The position numbers and the translations under genes were made by a program. DNA of 64,000 bases from Azorinus chamasolen. Lineage: Eukaryota > Mollusca > Bivalvia > Cardiida > Solecurtidae. Shown in pieces: positions 54,028 to 64,000 of this stretch (the stretch's first letter is position 1; every line of letters begins with the position of its first letter). Where the stretch lies: contig OY755243.1 of NCBI GenBank assembly GCA_963576725.1, positions 35,253,846 through 35,317,845 of the forward strand, in the 5' to 3' direction. The notes under the pieces were generated by a model, which saw only the letters and a program-made list of their open reading frames with translations, was not told where the DNA came from and ran no database searches.

Positions 54028-54135
54028 TGATTGGCTGATTTTCACAACAGCTGGCAATTGTCGCGTGCCTTATTTAATTTGACACACCACCCGAAAGCAC
54101 CTGCCGCTGACGTCACAATATTGTTCACGCGACCG
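54028..54135. promoter_or_regulatory. Candidate regulatory cluster: CCAAT, E-box, CRE, paired SOX-like site
   Basis: GATTGGCTG, CAGCTG, CACCTG, TGACGTCA (54108-54115) and ACAATATTGT (54115-54124), the last two overlapping. About 5.5 kb upstream of SoxC. Whether it is active is unknown. Confidence 0.35.
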
Positions 54136-54139
54136 ATCT

Positions 54140-54795
54140 AAAGTGATGTTTATTCAAACTTACTCAAATCATTCATTTACAGATAGCGTTGATTAAAATT
54201 TCTGATAACTCATAAGATGTAGAATTAGGACCAGTTTGATTCGATTTTTCTAAAAGTATAAACTGAAAACAAGCAATATTTCAAAGAATCTCCAGGACAA
54301 ATCTGAAAGCAGACGATAAATACAACCCGTCTTGTAAAGGACGCATGTATAGGCTGCGAAACACTGGGCTTCAACCCTCGGGTGATTTCAATAGGGACTG
54401 AATGGGGCTTCACATGCTTGCATTGTAAGGAGACGTTTTATTGATTCGAGATGTCGATTGAAGATACCCATGGTGACAAACTGTTCGGGTATCTATTTTT
54501 GGCCCGAACCACATTTAGCCCACAATGACCCTTCCGGTCTTCGGATACCCAGAAAGGTACAGCTGTCACCCAAACATTAGACAACCCCATCTTACCCCTG
54601 TCACAGCAGGACAAGTTGTTGAACACACAAATAATATCCATGATGAAGTGAAAATAAGACCCTTTTATATTTATTCACTTCCGCTCGACAGAAGAAAATG
54701 TGTGTTTGGATGCTGAGTACACGCAAGAGCTGTTGAAAGACTTGAGCCCCAAACCTAAATTTGCCATTAAAGTATTTACCCCCACAGAGATGCCA
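54140..54795. other. Intergenic, nothing recognised
   Basis: Short frames on both strands without domains. Confidence 0.4.
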
Positions 54796-54797
54796 TT

Positions 54798-54971
54798 GAA
54801 AACAAAAGAGACCCAAACCAGACTGATCAGGGTCTGCTCTGTTTGCTTATAGCATATATTCGGATCTGGCTCTATATCATTTGGCATACATATGTGTAAA
54901 CTTGTTTTATAATTGATTAATGTTTATAATGTGTGGAATGTTCCATGAATATTCATGGCGTGAAGGGTTAA
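54798..54971. mobile_element. Family A2 right half
   Basis: CTGATCAGGGTCTGCTCTG, TTCGGATCTGGCTCTATATC, CATGAATATTCATGGCGTGA, AAGGGTTAA. Confidence 0.78.
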
Positions 54972-55183
54972 ACCATTACCTCATAGGCTATTTTAGACCC
55001 AACCTCTTTGAATGTATCTACCGAAAAGGAGCATTAACTAGAGGAAAGGAAAAAAATAGAATTTTGTATTTTGAAACCATTGTGATAAATAGAGCATTTG
55101 CAAATGCTCTATTTATCACAATGGTTTCATAAAGTGAATTCTATAGAGGCGCAAAAATGCGTCACTAGGGGGTAATGTGTTAA
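54968..55183. mobile_element. Family B element, apex deleted, sharing TTAA
   Basis: TTAAACCATTACCTCATAGG to GGGGGTAATGTGTTAA. The apex has collapsed to GAGCATTTGCAAATGCTC. Confidence 0.9.
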
Positions 55184-55184
55184 A

Positions 55185-56030
55185 TTTTAATTTAATATTT
55201 AAATATAACTATCTTTTGGGTGAACTTCCGAAACTCAAGAGCATAATTCTCAATCGACCAGTCAAGTCATATAGTCCCTCAATTGTCTTGTACTTTATCA
55301 CCACTTGGTTGAAACCATATTTTAGTTGTTAATATCTGCATAAATATTGTTTTATAAACACAAAGGAAAAACACAAGACTGTTATTTTGTTTCTTTCTCA
55401 AAACTTCAGGTCGATAATATAAAAACAAGACTTATGTGAAAACAGATATGTTTATCTACAAAAATTTCAGCCACAGAAATCACTGAAGTTGAATTACCCT
55501 AAATTGCTACATTGAACGTACTTTGCCGACTAAGCATTACATTGACTGATTGTTTTTGGTTCTTCAGGGTTCGGTGATCATTCATCCATTTCTTTGAACT
55601 AAAATCTCGCCAGCTCTGCATAAAGATTCCAGACCAAAGGCAATAATAGATTGCCCCTATGGTACGCGTTTAAAAAATCAAACTTCTCTTAAATCATAGG
55701 GAAAAGTTTTGAATTTCAGAAAAAATATTGATTTTTCTTTCCGTGGGAAAACAAACGTTGGGTATAAAAGTCGGACGTGTTTATTTCAAAGCATTAAAGT
55801 TGACAGCCTCGTGACAAGCACGTGAGCAGGAATGCGTCGTACGCCTCCCGTATGCAAATTAGTGGGTCGTGTGCCGCATCGGTCACGTGACTTTGATAAT
55901 TTCACTGGCATTACAGTGGTAATTAAAATGGAAAAGTTTAAGTGCTATTACGCGCATTGATGCTAAAACTTTCTTGCGTACAAAAACGAAAAAGCTGTTC
56001 TTAATCATTTTACTATAAAGTATATTGTGT
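55185..56030. other. Apparently single-copy AT-rich region
   Basis: No foldback elements or arrays. Contains the promoter-like cluster at 55763-55891. Confidence 0.45.
55763..55891. promoter_or_regulatory. Candidate promoter/enhancer: TATA, E-boxes, POU octamer
   Basis: TATAAAAG (55763-55770), CACGTG (55819-55824), ATGCAAAT octamer (55852-55859) and GTCACGTGAC (55882-55891) in 130 bp. No open reading frame follows, so if functional it may act at a distance or drive a non-coding RNA. Confidence 0.35.
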
Positions 56031-56033
56031 AAG

Positions 56034-56158
56034 CAATAACGCATTTGAAATCAGAGAAGACCAGATTAGACAGCTCCTATACGATATGTCTGATCAGGGT
56101 GTGGTCTGTTTGTATTATAAAAATGAGTTAATGAATATTCATAAAATGGTCAATTAAC
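56034..56158. mobile_element. Family A2 element, internally deleted
   Basis: CAGATTAGACAGCTCCTATAC, TGTCTGATCAGGGTGTG, then AATGAATATTCATAAAATGG. Confidence 0.7.
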
Positions 56159-56344
56159 GCATAAATGAACATTAAAGAATGGGTTCATATGTGGAGGATT
56201 TCCCGACTACTCTTAATAAGTTTTCTAATTTGTGACATCAAGTTCATCTGACGTGGAGTTCATTTGACATGAAGTTCATCAGACATCTATGCGTCTTATT
56301 TACAGAACTATTCAAAGACTTGCGATTCGATGAAACCTTTGACA

Positions 56345-56440
56345 GATTATTGACCGAGTGTCAAACGGCTTGGAACCTGATGAGGTGCCGAGTTACTCGG
56401 CATCTCATCTGGATCAGAGCTGTTTGCAATAACCAGCTTA
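56345..56440. mobile_element. Family D stem
   Basis: TCAAACGGCTTGGAACCTGAT, apex GCCGAGTTACTCGGC, CATCTGGATCAGAGCTGTTTG. Confidence 0.8.
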
Positions 56441-56477
56441 AACGTGATTAGCATGTGTGCATTGTTTTGTTTTTTAC

Positions 56478-56622
56478 TTAACCCCTCACCTAAAGAATGT
56501 TTATGAAATAAATTGTACCTATTTCATAAGCAAACGGAACAGACCCTTGTCAGACAGTTCCAACAGGAGCGGTCTGATCTTGATCTATTCTGTTCGCAGA
56601 GCTTCTCTTAGTGTGAGGGTTG
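56478..56622. mobile_element. Short family A2 element
   Basis: TTAACCCCTCACCTAAAGAAT, stem CAGACAGTTCCAACAGGAGCG, right end GTGTGAGGGTTGC. Confidence 0.75.
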
Positions 56623-56674
56623 CATAATTATTCTGTTTCGTTTGTGTTGTCATATTATTATGGGTTTATTGCAA

Positions 56675-56908
56675 TTAACCCTTTACTCCATCAAACTTCA
56701 TTTAAGAAATGGTGACATCGTGAACATTAATTAGATTAATTGCCACAATAGCACATTGAAACAGGATGTTTTGCTGTAGAATCATATCTATATTATATCC
56801 AAAGCAAACAGAGCAGACCCTGATCAGACGGCTCCTATAGGAGCCGTCTGATATGGTTCTACTCTGTTTGCAAAAGTATAGAAAGGCGTATTTATGGAGT
56901 AAGGAGAC
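56675..56908. mobile_element. Family A2 element
   Basis: TTAACCCTTTACTCCATCAAA to TATTTATGGAGTAAGGAG. Stem intact across GACGGCTCCTATAGGAGCC. The right TTAA is mutated. Confidence 0.88.
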
Positions 56909-56954
56909 AAAGCGTCAAAATTAGAATTTCCAAAATTCTAAATTGATGAAAAAT

Positions 56955-57155
56955 ATATGAGGCCTTTGCTCTTGTGGGAGATGTATAATCAGGGCCTGCT
57001 CTGTTACTTATGAAATTACATGTAGGCCCTATAATAGATCTAACTCAGTTTACACCAATACTAAAACATCCTGTTTACATATGCCATTATAAAATTCAGC
57101 TAATGAATATTCGTGATGTCATATTTTTTTGTGCACGAATATTGAAAAGGGAAGA
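56955..57155. mobile_element. Family A2 right half
   Basis: GTATAATCAGGGCCTGCTCTG, CATATGCCATTATAAAATTC, ATGAATATTCGTGATGTCAT. Confidence 0.75.
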
Positions 57156-57249
57156 CGGATACTTGGCTAAATACTTGTCGCAGATTTATCCTTGTGACAA
57201 GACTACAAGAGTTGTCTATCCTGACTACTATTTTGTAAAGTCAACGGCG

Positions 57250-57462
57250 TAACCCTTATCCCGTGCTTTGCCATTAGAGTCGCATTAGCAGACAGCTTGG
57301 ATCCAGATGAGACGCCGAGTTACAGAATCTTAGCTGTTTGTCACGCAATTAATACTTTCTCTAAAACCATGACCGAGTACCAAGTATTGAAATATGCACT
57401 AGATCTGCATTTGAGCAGCCGTTTTTATTTCATTTTTTTTTCGGCAAAGCGATGAGGGTTAA
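57250..57462. mobile_element. Family D element, half of apex lost
   Basis: TAACCCTTATCCCGTGC to AGCGATGAGGGTTAA. GACAGCTTGGATCCAGATGAG then GACGCCGAGTTACAGAATC. Confidence 0.78.
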
Positions 57463-57464
57463 AA

Positions 57465-58010
57465 TACCTTGTCGATCTTCAGTAGTAAATAAAGTTTACT
57501 TCGTAAGAAATCTACATTTGTTCATTCAGTGTCTTGCTTTTCGTCTTGTGTACAGTATATTTAATTATTTTACTGGTTTAAATGTTTTGTCTTACTTCTT
57601 GAAAGTAAAGTCGGAGTGAAGAAGCTGTGGCTACATGTACATGTACTTTGATTCAAACCTCTTAGCCATCATGTATATAGCTTAATCCAGGCACGTAGCT
57701 ACAAATTGCAAGTAAATGTGAAGGACCGATTTGTTTATTGACATGAATAGAAGCAACGCTAATTAATCATTTTCTGGATCGATAAAAGATTGCAGAGGCT
57801 GGTATAACGCTGAGTGCTGTGTATACTGACTTATAAGACGGTAGAAGTTCAGCGGGATATATAGACCGGCCTTTAGGGTGGACGGGAAAGGTCATGTGAC
57901 TCATCTATCTTACTCTCTCACTCATTCATTCTTATGTGTACTAGGAATGACTGCATTGGCGAATATCAAGCATGGGGAAGTTATTTCTGAAGAAGCGTGC
58001 TTACCTACCC
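57465..58010. other. Intergenic, nothing recognised
   Basis: AT-rich; no element or frame with support. Confidence 0.4.
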
Positions 58011-58012
58011 TA

Positions 58013-58237
58013 TTAAACCCATTCCCTCATAGGATATTTTTTTTAGATCCAACCACTTTGAATAAATCTACCGATAAGGAGCATTTACTAGAGAAAAGGA
58101 AACTTTTGTAGTTTGAAACCATTGTGATAAATAGAGCATTTGCTCCTATAGGAGCAAATGCTCTACATATCACAATGATTTCAACAGGTGATTTTTACAG
58201 AGGCGGATAAAGGCGTATTTATGGAGGAAAGGGTTAA
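58013..58237. mobile_element. Family B element, complete
   Basis: TTAAACCCATTCCCTCATAGG to TATGGAGGAAAGGGTTAA. The stem has an intact apex. The right arm (GGCGTATTTATGGAG) is A-like. Confidence 0.92.
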
Positions 58238-58287
58238 AATGTTTTTGATATTTCTCTGATATTTCTCTTGCTACAACCTATTAGAAT

Positions 58288-58390
58288 TGTATTGGAGAGG
58301 CGATTCTTATAAGTTGCAACAAGATAGGGTTTGTCAGAGAAATAAGAAAGTTTGACAGAGCAGTACGCATCTTATCTGTAACCCTGGGGT
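58288..58390. repeat. Family F repeat
   Basis: GGCGATTCTTATAAGTTGC, AACAAGATAGGGTTTGTC, CGCATCTTATCTGTAACC. Confidence 0.6.
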
Positions 58391-59425
58391 AGGGGTGGAT
58401 GGGTGGGGTCTATGACATGTATTTTCAATTGAATGGTCGCTGTTGATGATGATTCGTTGGTCCCAATGTAAACGAATAGCATATTATATCCGGTAGCCAG
58501 CTGTTTTGTCCATCCTTTTGCTCATCACCGTAAGCGTACTCCTAATTCATGCTGTTAGCTTTCATAACACGTGTACATTTACATTGAAAGCCAACTCGTC
58601 GTCCCCTTTTTAAAACCGTGCCATCATTGTAGAGAATAGGGAGACATGGAAACGTAGGATAGTTTTTCAGTATTACTAAACACAAAAATTACTCACTGAT
58701 ACACCATTACACACATAGGTCTGTGTTTAAAATATGACTCACTCTTAAATATGTTCTTCCTCCGCTCTCTTATTAGAAATATGATCTTAATTACGATAAT
58801 CAGTTAAAGTAAGACAGTTTTTTCGTTATCCGATCATTTATGTACTTTAACGTATTTTCTTAAAGCTGTTCCATTTACTTACTGCTTAAAAATCTATGTA
58901 TAAGCGTCATCATCATCAAATGCACTGACTATTAGAAATTGTAAAATAATCAGTACAAAATACACAAATTATTTATAAACCATGACAGGCACATTTCCTA
59001 GCGATATTTTTGTTTGATAAACAACTACTGTAGTTAGCACTGGATTGACACCAATAACAAGCCCTACTACGCCTCTTCGCTATGATATCACATAGTATCG
59101 AACTCAATAACTACCGAGCATGTTAAACAGGATTATTCACTAACGTAAAAACACCTACATGTCAATAATAGTTTATGTACAGCAGTATGCTTAGAAAGTT
59201 CAGTTACCAATATTCTGTAATCCGCTAAAAAGTTCCAAAATCAAAATTGACACAAGAATATCTTTAATATTTCGGTGTCTTTGATCTAAGCTTTCCCGTC
59301 TAGATGAACACCATATGGTGGCCTAGATAAAATTGGTCTGTATTTAAAAATTCGAAGCCGATGACCTAGATTTGCGCCCAGCAACAACCATTTAGACCCA
59401 CCCTCGTGTTTACATTTGCTCTTAC
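58391..59425. other. SoxC upstream flank, element-free
   Basis: About 1 kb of AT-rich DNA with no foldback element or array, immediately before the promoter. Probably holds proximal regulatory sequence, but no individual site could be assigned. Confidence 0.45.
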
Positions 59426-59431
59426 AGTAAG

Positions 59432-59535
59432 CACCTGTCATTTGCGATAAGCTCCGCCCCCCGCTCACTTGATTGGCCGATGAAATTATCGCTCGTATAT
59501 ATACGCCGAAAGAACGCGTTTTCCAGTTAGAATAG
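59432..59535 (+). promoter_or_regulatory. SoxC core promoter: E-box, GC box, inverted CCAAT, TATA
   Basis: In order: CACCTG E-box (59432-59437), CCGCCCCCC GC box (59454-59462), ATTGG inverted CCAAT (59472-59476), TATATATA (59496-59503) and an initiator-like TCCAGTT at about 59522, the expected 25-30 bp after the TATA box. This order and spacing, followed by about 160 nt of leader before the ATG, fit a real RNA polymerase II promoter. The start site is inferred, not measured. Confidence 0.7.
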
Positions 59536-59686
59536 AGCAGTTTTCTCGTGAAATTACATGTGAAATAAATTCAGACAGACCTTCTTTAGAAGGTGCTGTT
59601 TTACTATTATATCAGGGATTTATACTCAGTGACTTTATATTTCTGTATTTTGGATTATCTAAATGCATTAAAGATATTTTGTAATA
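59526..59686 (+). other. SoxC 5' untranslated leader (predicted)
   Basis: AT-rich leader from the predicted start site to the initiation codon. It carries an in-frame TAA at 59669-59671, which rules out an N-terminal extension within this exon. A 5' non-coding exon further upstream cannot be excluded. Confidence 0.55.
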
Positions 59687-61777
59687 ATGGTACCACAAAA
59701 CAGTCCAAGTGCCTCCAGTGATTGCAATGATGTGCAATTTGGATCTCAAATGATCGATCCAGCTACGAGTACGCCATACACAGACGCTACGATGTGTAAA
59801 AAAGCTACAAATCATGTGAAACGACCAATGAATGCGTTCATGGTGTGGTCACAGATCGAACGCAGGAAAATCTCAGAAGTAGCACCGGACATGCATAACG
59901 CTGAAATAAGCAAAAGGTTGGGTGCTCGGTGGAAGTTACTGGATGAAAATGATCGCCAGCCTTTCATTGAAGAGGCTGAGAGATTAAGGCTTCTACACAT
60001 GCAGGAATATCCAGACTACAAATACAGGTATTTATTTATCCTACTGTATTTAATTTCGTATTTAACTCGTCTGATTTTTGCAGGACTCTACAATTAACCA
60101 GTAACGTTAGTGTACTGCTGTGTGTGTGTGTACTCTACGGTGGGGGTGTACTGGCTGGCTGGTTATTGAACTGTTAAATTGCGAACACTATAGCATCTAT
60201 TTACGTTTTAGATAGACCTAGTTTGTATTTTCATCAAAAAGTTTGTCAAAGAAATGTTTTTTTTTAAAAAAAATGCATTGATGATTTTAGAAATTGTAGC
60301 TTCTCAGTGATAAGTATGATCACTGGCAGGAGGTCAGTCACTTTTGAACATGACCTGCAGTGTTTAAATGGGTTACTTAGTGAGACGCAGTATTTTTGGG
60401 GTTGACAAGTTAACTGGGTATGAAAACGTTGGGCTGTGCACATTTGGGTGTTAACTAATAGTTGTACTTTGATTTTATTCTGAGGTCCAGCTTAGATGCA
60501 AAATTAAAACATATTCTGCAATCTCTTATCAAATGTTGTGACCACTCTTTAGAATCTTCTCAAAGAGCCAATTATGAAGAGTGGTTACAGCATAGTGTTG
60601 TGGAAAATGACTGTTAGTATTTTAATACGCACCCTTGTCTACTGCTCTGGTAGCCATAACTTTTATGTTGATACAAATGTATTATTGCATGTTATCTACT
60701 TAATGCTATTTAAGGTTTCTGATGGCTTCTGAAGCATTTTAGAGCTTTTTGTTGTCGATTTTGTCAAAAAATATGAAGATACTTCGAGTTAATGTACATT
60801 TGAACAGAATTTCATGAAATTTGTCAGTTTTTACATTTTTTGCTGAAATCATGCTTAAAATGTGAAATTTGTGTCATCTTGCTAAAATTATGTTAAAAAT
60901 GTGAAATTTTGTCATTTTAATGAGGAATTTGTCATTTACTGTAGTTCTTTGCATTTAAACAATTTATTTCAAATATAACTGACAATTGGACTTTTTCTGT
61001 ATTTTCAGACCACGCAAAAAGAGTAAGCCAACGACCACGAAACAGGAGAGTACAATCAAGGGTAAAGTCTCAAAATCCACCAAAAGGCCTGACAAGCATC
61101 GCTACAAGTCTTCTGTAATGAAGGCAGCCCTCTCCACCCCCTCACAGTATACAGTCAACGACAATACTCAACACAGTAGGCTCAAATTGAAACTGACAAT
61201 TGATGAAAAGTTTAAAGACAGTATTAGGGCAAGCAAACATGTTTCTGTGCCAGTCAGTCAGCTCACTCCACCTGGAAAAGTTCCATCAAGTCCAGAGTAC
61301 ACGCCCATGACCCCAGAATCTACAAGTTTCTATCCAGAGGACCATTATGACACCCCTGCTCCTTCACCAGTTGAGGACTCGTGTGTTGTAGTGAAACAGG
61401 AATATCCCCATATCAATAACAATATTGAACATCAGCCAGAAGGTTCCTCACTGGCTGATTTAGACAATCTCACTGACATTCTGCAGCTGCCTTCCAACTG
61501 GCAGTTAGATATTGGAAACATGGATCTAAGTAAACTCGCTGACACAGACTTTCCAAACTTTGACACTAATGTGCAAACTCACAGTGTGGCTACTTCTAAC
61601 TCCACGGTGTCTTACAGTACCACAGTTCAAACTGGTGCTAGTGTTCATCTCAGTGCAAACCCCTCATCTCATTTCGAGTTTCCAGACTATTCGACCCCGG
61701 AAGTCTCGGAAATGATCGGTCTTGAGAATGAATGGTTGGACATTTCTACCATTGGAACTCTAGCAGCTGCTCACTAA
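59687..61777 (+). CDS. SoxC: SoxC-group HMG-box transcription factor, two coding exons (59687-60027 and 61009-61777)
   Basis: Sequence-specific nuclear DNA-binding activator of the Sox4/11/12 group. Joining the two exons gives 1110 nt, 369 residues plus stop. Exon 1 carries the HMG box from about residue 42 to 118, with RPMNAFMVW at 46-54, the SoxC-like [13 protein letters not shown], and YPDYKYR ending at 114. Exon 2 continues PRKKSKP, a basic nuclear-localisation stretch, then a Ser/Thr/Pro-rich linker, a VKQE sumoylation-type motif at 242-245, an acidic leucine-rich segment ([11 protein letters not shown]), and a C-terminal block with [15 protein letters not shown] (residues 336-350) that matches the vertebrate SOX11/SOX4 transactivation end. 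The start has A at -3 and G at +4, and an in-frame TAA lies 18 nt upstream at 59669. The splice sites are CAG|GTATTT and TTTTCAG|A, phase 2. Relative to vertebrate SoxC, FIREAER reads FIEEAER. In animals SoxC acts in neuronal and progenitor differentiation; that role here is inferred. Confidence 0.95.
60028..61008 (+). other. SoxC intron 1 (phase 2)
   Basis: 981-bp intron with GT at 60028 and AG at 61007-61008, preceded by the pyrimidine-rich ctttttctgtattttcag. It splits the arginine codon of YKYR from PRKK, right at the end of the HMG box. It holds a poly-T/poly-A stretch near 60260 and a diverged family-F repeat at about 60534-60640. Vertebrate SOX4/11/12 are single-exon genes, so the intron is a lineage marker. 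Confidence 0.93.
60534..60647. repeat. Family F-like repeat in the SoxC intron
   Basis: GTTGTGACCACTCTTTAGAAT faces AAGAGTGGTTACAGCATAGTG, then TTTTAATACGCACCCTTGTC. Confidence 0.5.
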
Positions 61778-62290
61778 CTTACCCACAGCTCACCAAATGG
61801 TTTTTTTTCCATTTTTTTTTATATTAACTGTTTATATAATGTTATTAAAGTACGGGACTTTGTGCAACGTAATTCAACTGAACTGTGAGAATAAATGGAA
61901 TTTAAACCTCTCTTTTGTATTGTGAATCTGAGATATATAGTGTGAGTCGATAGATTCAGCTGATGGATATCTTTTTTAAGTGATAGTTACAGTCGCCTTA
62001 ACTTGCTAGTGGACCACTGATTTCTATTAACGGCAGGAGCTATAAATGAACTTTGTACAGATGTAAATATGTAAATAGCCATAAACACACAAAGACTTAA
62101 TATGTATATTTTGTTAACTAAGATATTACAACTGCAATGTTAGGCGTGCAAACAGAATGGATATTATTTATATTAAAAGAGAGGCTTTTCCCTGTTGTGA
62201 TTTGGGCAGACATAGCATAGTCTGTCGCAGTAAGTAAAGGGACAGTTGCAAAGTATTCACCTGTGCAAAATAAAAGGCATTTTTCCGAGC
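61778..62290 (+). terminator. SoxC 3' UTR with candidate poly(A) signals
   Basis: AATAAA occurs at 61890-61895 and 62269-62274. The sequence is AT-rich with T-runs directly after the stop. SoxC genes often have long 3' UTRs, so the transcript could run further, but no better signal was recognised before the D-like relic at 62866. Confidence 0.5.
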
Positions 62291-62865
62291 TGTAGATAAG
62301 AGGGGTATTTAGAGAATCTAGGCAAACACTATCTTGCTGGTTCTCAGTAGAATTGCCCCTCAGAGGCAGTTGTAATGGGAGCCGGCCAGCTAGAGTTTGC
62401 CTGAGAATTAAGAGATATAAATAGATCAGTACGCCTCTTAACAACAGCTGCAGATTTTCTCATGGACTAATACATTTATTCATTAGAGTAGTTGTGTGGT
62501 TTCCCTGTAATCGCTACTGTACGCAATATTTAGTCAATTTTTGATTTTGTAACGTTTTTGTGTCAGGTTTTATCATTTTGTACACATTTTTTTTTCTAAA
62601 TGCAACTCTAAAATTGTTCGTTCATGCCACATTGTGTCTATTCCAAAATTCAGGATGTATAAAATTTTTGTCATATCAGAGACTTTTGTGGGGAGAGAGT
62701 TATATTTTCATATTGAATGGTTTTTATATATGAGATGGCAATATACATGGTTGGTTGTTTAATTGTTGAAAGGTATATGCAACAGAATTATTTTGAAGAA
62801 AAGCATTCTTAAAACAATGATGTTTACACTAATATATCTGGCAGTAACATGAAATGGCATTTGCA

Positions 62866-62935
62866 GACAGCTTTTGATCCAGATCAGAGAACAAGTTTGT
62901 GTTTGTTTGATCAGGATCAAAACTTGTTGATATTT
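62866..62935. mobile_element. Family D-like stem downstream of SoxC
   Basis: GCAGACAGCTTTTGATCCAG pairs with GATCAGGATCAAAACTTGTT around a loosened apex. Confidence 0.6.
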
Positions 62936-62939
62936 TAGT

Positions 62940-63228
62940 CATCGGTTTTTATGGAGTTAGAGAGCAGGGGAAATATGAGATTGCAGAGTGGGCTAATGGA
63001 GAGCATGCAATGGTTTAAAGTTAGCAAGTATTGTGTGTACATGTATTTTGTACCAGATTCATAATAAGTATTTTAATAGCAGAGTTAAAGAAAACAAAGT
63101 CAATAGTTGCAATATTGAGAACAGAGAGAGAGAGAAAGATATGAAGTTATGCCATAGAGAAATGCATTTAGGCTCCAGATTCTATGACTGTTAGATTATG
63201 TTGAATGATCTATTGTGTTTCATGATGA
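62940..63228. other. Intergenic or distal SoxC 3' UTR
   Basis: AT- and purine-rich (GAGAGAGAGA near 63125). No gene. Confidence 0.35.
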
Positions 63229-63230
63229 GT

Positions 63231-63418
63231 GTAGTAAAACAGCTTTAAAGCAACCAAAAGAAGTCTTCAAGGCAGAGTTTGGCTTAATGCAGGAGGAAAG
63301 TCGTGCAAAACGTTCCCATACAGCTGCATGCATTACTTTCTGTATTTAGCAACCTATAGCCATTTAAGACTGATACATTTATCCATTAAGTGGTAGCTTT
63401 AAAGTGGTTCTGCTATAC
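63231..63418. mobile_element. Family C2 element, diverged
   Basis: GTAGTAAAACAGCTTTAAAGC to TTTAAAGTGGTTCTGCTATA. TTAATGCAGGAGGAAAGTCG and TTCCCATACAGC mark the degraded stem. Confidence 0.65.
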
Positions 63419-63730
63419 ACTACTTAATGTTGTCTCACATGCATCGGAGGTTGATTCTGTAATTGTGCTAATATAGAAATAACTATTTATGAAGTTTCGC
63501 CTCTGTATTATATCATTGTAAATATCCTATTTAATCCATTTCATCAACGAACAACTTATTTTGTTACAATGCTATGTCATTGTATGAAAAACTAAATAAT
63601 GAAAAAAAAAAGTAAACTGGTTTTGTGATTTTTCATTACATCGTACATGTTCGTATAAATGTAGTAAAAATCCCACTCAACTGAATGCATTTTCGCGTTT
63701 TAATTTGCTTCATAACTGTTCTTTACCCCC

Positions 63731-63895
63731 AATGTTTACATCTGCTCACAAAAGCACGTGTACGTAGGTAAAATCGACCCTCCCACCTGTCAACTGAGAT
63801 GAGTGACAGGTAAACAACACATCTATTTATAGAAACATTTACACCTGTCTAGTGCACCGACTGGCTTTTACACGTGAATTGCTAACAGCTGAACG
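63731..63895. promoter_or_regulatory. Candidate enhancer: forkhead, E-box and MEF2-type sites
   Basis: TGTTTAC (63734), CACGTG (63755), CACCTG (63784), CAGGTAAACA (63807), CTATTTATAG matching the MEF2 consensus (63823-63832), CACCTG (63842), CACGTG (63871) and CAGCTG (63886) within 165 bp. The density stands out from the AT-rich surroundings. The target gene could be SoxC or one beyond the window. Confidence 0.4.
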
Positions 63896-64000
63896 TATAG
63901 GTAATCGGGATATCCGTCCGAAGGTGGGAAAATTGTCGTCTGCTTGATGAATTGTCATCTCCTAAAAGTTCATGTTAATTTTGGAAGACTTGGATTAAAA

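Noticed and set aside
59812..60000. 62-codon - strand frame within SoxC exon 1
   Set aside because: Antisense shadow of the HMG box.
60986..61008. Start of the exon 2 frame at ATG 60986
   Set aside because: These 23 bases are intron, including the polypyrimidine tract and AG. Joining at 61009 gives the expected KYR-PRKK sequence.
62118..62444. 108-codon - strand frame downstream of SoxC
   Set aside because: No domain is visible; it lies in the predicted 3' UTR or flank of SoxC and probably arose by chance.

Overview
The window looks like animal nuclear DNA, most likely from a mollusc and probably a bivalve. That call rests on the intron-bearing SoxC gene, on AT-rich intergenic DNA packed with short palindromic elements and simple repeats, and on the many open frames reading VDPDQTAP. 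I remember that string from bivalve gene predictions, where it is translated repeat. The species cannot be named from the sequence alone.

Only one gene is convincing. A SoxC (Sox4/11/12-type) HMG-box transcription factor occupies about 59.4-62.3 kb on the + strand. It has a TATA promoter, two coding exons (59687-60027 and 61009-61777), a phase-2 intron just after the HMG box, and 369 codons. The 58 kb upstream and 1.7 kb downstream are non-coding apart from a possible decayed coding fragment near 45.3 kb.

The upstream 58 kb is dominated by small non-autonomous foldback elements. I sort them into working families by end and stem. TTAA-flanked, piggyBac-like ends (TTAA-CCCTTT or CCCATT...): A1 (arms with CTTCATATAAACG and AACATAGAACAGGG), A2 (arms rich in ATGAATATTCATG), B (CCCATTCCCTC; stem GAAACCATTGTGATAAATAG), D (stem AACAGTTTGGATCC), E (stem ACAGTGCAGACCC) and K (CCCTTCGCTTGCT). 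TA-flanked, pogo/Tc1-like ends (CAGTAAAACC or CAGTAGAACC): C1 (stem AAACAGAACGCTCC), C2 (stem AATGCAGAAAGCTCC), C3 (stem CATGCAGAAAGCTCC) and C4 (TIR AACCTGTCTTAAG). Also present are H (palindrome with GGTTATAAAACTT), F (GAGTGGTCACAACATAGGG, unclassified), retroposon tails ending in (ATT)n, a tRNA-derived SINE-like piece, and an AGCTCCAC repeat. Nested insertions near 5.2, 24.6, 29.2, 43.9 and 44.6 kb give relative ages.

The most interesting observation is that stems of families with unrelated ends and different target duplications (A, B, C1, C2, E) fold onto the same apex, CTCCTATAGGAG. The apex is also where several copies were invaded, deleted or amplified.

Tandem arrays are prominent: GTCT/GTCC at 37.3 kb, a 13-bp array at 35.4 kb, a 14-bp array at 38.9 kb, a 33-bp array at 47 kb and a 21-bp array with higher-order structure at 52.4 kb. 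Candidate regulatory clusters lie near 54.1, 55.8 and 63.8 kb.
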